The notes under the pieces were generated by a model, which was not told the origin of the DNA, made no database searches, and was given only the letters and a program-made list of their open reading frames with translations. Positions 6,720-8,170 of a stretch of DNA of 8,170 nt are shown here, in pieces; the first letter of the stretch is position 1; each line of letters begins with the position of its first letter. Made by a program: the position numbers and the translations under genes. The stretch comes from Alphaproteobacteria bacterium (GTDB lineage: Bacteria; Pseudomonadota; Alphaproteobacteria; SMXP01), in the NCBI GenBank assembly GCA_028280675.1, contig JANQLI010000253.1, positions 1 to 8,170 on the forward strand, in the 5' to 3' direction.

Positions 6720-7007
6720 ATGCGTGTTGCGGATCAAATCAAAAACAAACTCGAAGCGGCCTTTTCCCCGGATTCCTTGGAAATTCTGGATGAATCCGAC
6801 AAACATAAAGGTCATGCGGGCGCGCGTCCCGAAGGGCAAACCCATTTTCGCGTGCGGATTGTTTCGGCGCAATTCGAGGGGCAAAACCGCGTCATGCGTC
6901 AGAGAGCGGTGAATAAGGCCTTGGCCGACGAACTTAACGGGCCCGTGCATGCTCTGGCGTTGCGCACACTAACCCCTGCGGAAGCTGCGACAGAAGAGCA
7001 GTCTTAA
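6720..7007 (+). CDS. bolA: BolA family protein
   Basis: This 95-residue protein has the complete single-domain BolA fold. The conserved DKHKGHAG is at 27-34, HFRVRIVSAQFEG at 42-54, the RQRAVNKAL helix at 60-68 and the near-invariant C-terminal His in GPVHAL at 74-79. BolA proteins pair with monothiol glutaredoxins to hold a [2Fe-2S] cluster and act in iron-sulfur trafficking or as iron-linked regulators. There is no Cys in the protein, so ligands would be His (BolA_H type). RQR replaces the RHR more common in E. coli BolA. A 16-residue tail after the fold is polar. The ATG at 6720 is the first in frame matching the family start, although the ribosome site is weak. The gene is monocistronic here. 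Its stop is two bases from the stop of the convergent CBS-domain gene. Confidence 0.92.
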   Translation: MRVADQIKNKLEAAFSPDSLEILDESDKHKGHAGARPEGQTHFRVRIVSAQFEGQNRVMRQRAVNKALADELNGPVHALALRTLTPAEAATEEQS

Positions 7008-7009
7008 CT

Positions 7010-8170
7010 TTAACGTTTAACATGGACCGGGGCGGTGATGCGCAAGGCGGTCACCTGATTGCGCTGCCGGCGTAACACTTCAAAGCGAAAACCGTAATAT
7101 GAAAAAATCTGGCCTGGTGTGGGAATGGCCTGCGCTTCATGAATCACCAGGCCGGCAATTGTGTTTGCTTCTTCATCGGGTAAGTCCCAATCCATAAAGC
7201 GATTGAGATCGCGGATTGTGACATCTCCATCCACATTCACGGCGCCATTGGGTTGCGGACGAATGCCCAGGACGGATTCGTCATGTTCATCCGAAATTTC
7301 TCCGACAATTTCCTCAAGGATGTCTTCCAGCGTCACCAGCCCCATCAAGGCGCCGTATTCATCAACAACCAAGGCAAAGTGCTGACGTTTTTGCAGAAAC
7401 GCATTCAATTGTTCGCGCAGCGTCGTGGTTTCGGGCACGAACCATGGTGAAATTAAAATCTTGTTGAGATCTAATGCGCTCAAGTCAATATCCGGATCAT
7501 GCATGGCGCGCAATAGGTCTTTGGAATGCAGAATACCGATGATATTTTCAGGATCGTCCTGCCATAAAGGGATGCGTGTATATTGGCTCTCTAAGATCTC
7601 TTGAATGATCTTGTCATTGCCCTGACCTGCATCAATCATCATCATATTTTTACGGTGGACCATGACCTCATCCACTGTCAGGTCTTGCAGGTCTAAAATC
7701 CCGCCCAGCATATCCCGGTCATCTTTCACCACGCTGCCTTCTTCATGGTGCAGATCAATGGTGCCGCGCAGTTCATCGCTGGCGGAAAGGATATTGGTGA
7801 TATTATCCGTATCCGACCCAATGGCTTTGAGGGTGCGTTTCACTACCCATTCAATCGAGATCACAATGGGGCCAAATACTCTCACAATAGGCCGCAAGAT
7901 GGGGGCAACCCGCATCGATAAATGATCGGGATTCGACAGGGCATAGGTTTTTGGCATCACTTCCGCGAAGATCACAACCGTCGCTGTCATGATCAGAGTG
8001 GCGTAGATGACGCCGCTTTCTCCAAACAGCGAGATAAACAGACTGGTTGCGAGGGCAGAGGCCAGAATGTTCACCAAGTTGTTGCCGAGAAGAATCGCGC
8101 CGATCAATCGCTCACGCCGTTCGATCAGAGCGCGCACGATCATCGCGCGGCGTTCGCCATCTTTGCCGAT
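7010..8170 (-). CDS. CNNM/CorC (HlyC) family protein: DUF21, two CBS, CorC_HlyC domains; 5' end outside window
   Basis: The frame stays open to the right edge. Residues upstream of the internal Met at 8143 (reading GERRA) continue the DUF21 pattern, so the true start is beyond the window. Numbering from that Met, residues 1-110 are the rest of the DUF21 membrane domain (GNNLVNILAS at 20-29, FAEVMPKTYA at 59-68). CBS1 spans about 157-212 and CBS2 about 222-280 (VVDEYGALMGLVTLED at 259-274). A CorC_HlyC domain spans about 295-372. Relatives called CorC, YfjD/PaeA, MpfA or hemolysin C-like are linked to magnesium, cobalt or cation efflux, with the CBS pair binding adenine nucleotides. A hemolysin role is not supported by this architecture. 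The stop codon at 7010-7012 almost touches that of bolA, with no terminator between. I recall aroB-aroK lying upstream of this gene in many relatives, which the window cannot show. Confidence 0.92.
   Translation of the reverse strand: MGKDGERRAMIVRALIERRERLIGAILLGNNLVNILASALATSLFISLFGESGVIYATLIMTATVVIFAEVMPKTYALSNPDHLSMRVAPILRPIVRVFGPIVISIEWVVKRTLKAIGSDTDNITNILSASDELRGTIDLHHEEGSVVKDDRDMLGGILDLQDLTVDEVMVHRKNMMMIDAGQGNDKIIQEILESQYTRIPLWQDDPENIIGILHSKDLLRAMHDPDIDLSALDLNKILISPWFVPETTTLREQLNAFLQKRQHFALVVDEYGALMGLVTLEDILEEIVGEISDEHDESVLGIRPQPNGAVNVDGDVTIRDLNRFMDWDLPDEEANTIAGLVIHEAQAIPTPGQIFSYYGFRFEVLRRQRNQVTALRITAPVHVKR

Noticed and set aside
7010..8170. Hemolysin, from the HlyC label often given to this family
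   Set aside because: The DUF21-CBS-CBS-CorC_HlyC order is that of cation-transport relatives. Nothing in the sequence indicates a toxin.

Overview
The window looks like a piece of an alphaproteobacterial chromosome. The signs are the cobS-cobT cobaltochelatase pair of the aerobic cobalamin pathway, next to a J-domain gene, a bolA gene and a CNNM/CorC-type CBS-domain gene. I recall this neighbourhood from many alphaproteobacteria. Base composition looks even throughout. There is no transposase, integrase, CRISPR array, tRNA or rRNA, and no clear sign of recent transfer. Coding density is high, and no stretch over 300 bases lacks a gene.

Left part. The + strand enters with the 3' end of an integral membrane protein that I place, by remembered motifs, in the VUT/YhhQ (queuosine-precursor transporter) family. 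A strong Rho-independent terminator follows it. Converging on it from the right is a two-gene minus-strand unit. Its first gene encodes a 448-residue transporter of the ATP/ADP (NTP/NDP) translocase family. Its second encodes an NmrA-like atypical SDR with an apparent Sec signal peptide.

Centre. A 205-base gap (2764-2968) with several short inverted and direct repeats separates that pair from the upstream minus-strand genes, which read dnaJ-like, cobS, cobT. CobS (AAA+ ATPase) and CobT (VWA/MIDAS subunit) are the energising half of the cobaltochelatase that inserts cobalt into hydrogenobyrinate a,c-diamide. The large subunit CobN is not in the window. The J-domain protein has its J domain at the C terminus and a Cys/His cluster near the N terminus.

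Right part. bolA is divergent from the J-domain gene across a 149-base gap. It runs head-on into a CNNM/CorC-family membrane protein gene whose 5' end lies beyond the window. The two stop codons are only 2 bases apart.

Most of this is recognisable conserved material, and I do not see a convincing new defence or mobile system. The most unusual points are the transporter plus exported SDR pair, the VUT-like protein that seems to lack conserved charged residues, and the uncharacterised J-domain protein fixed between bolA and cobS.
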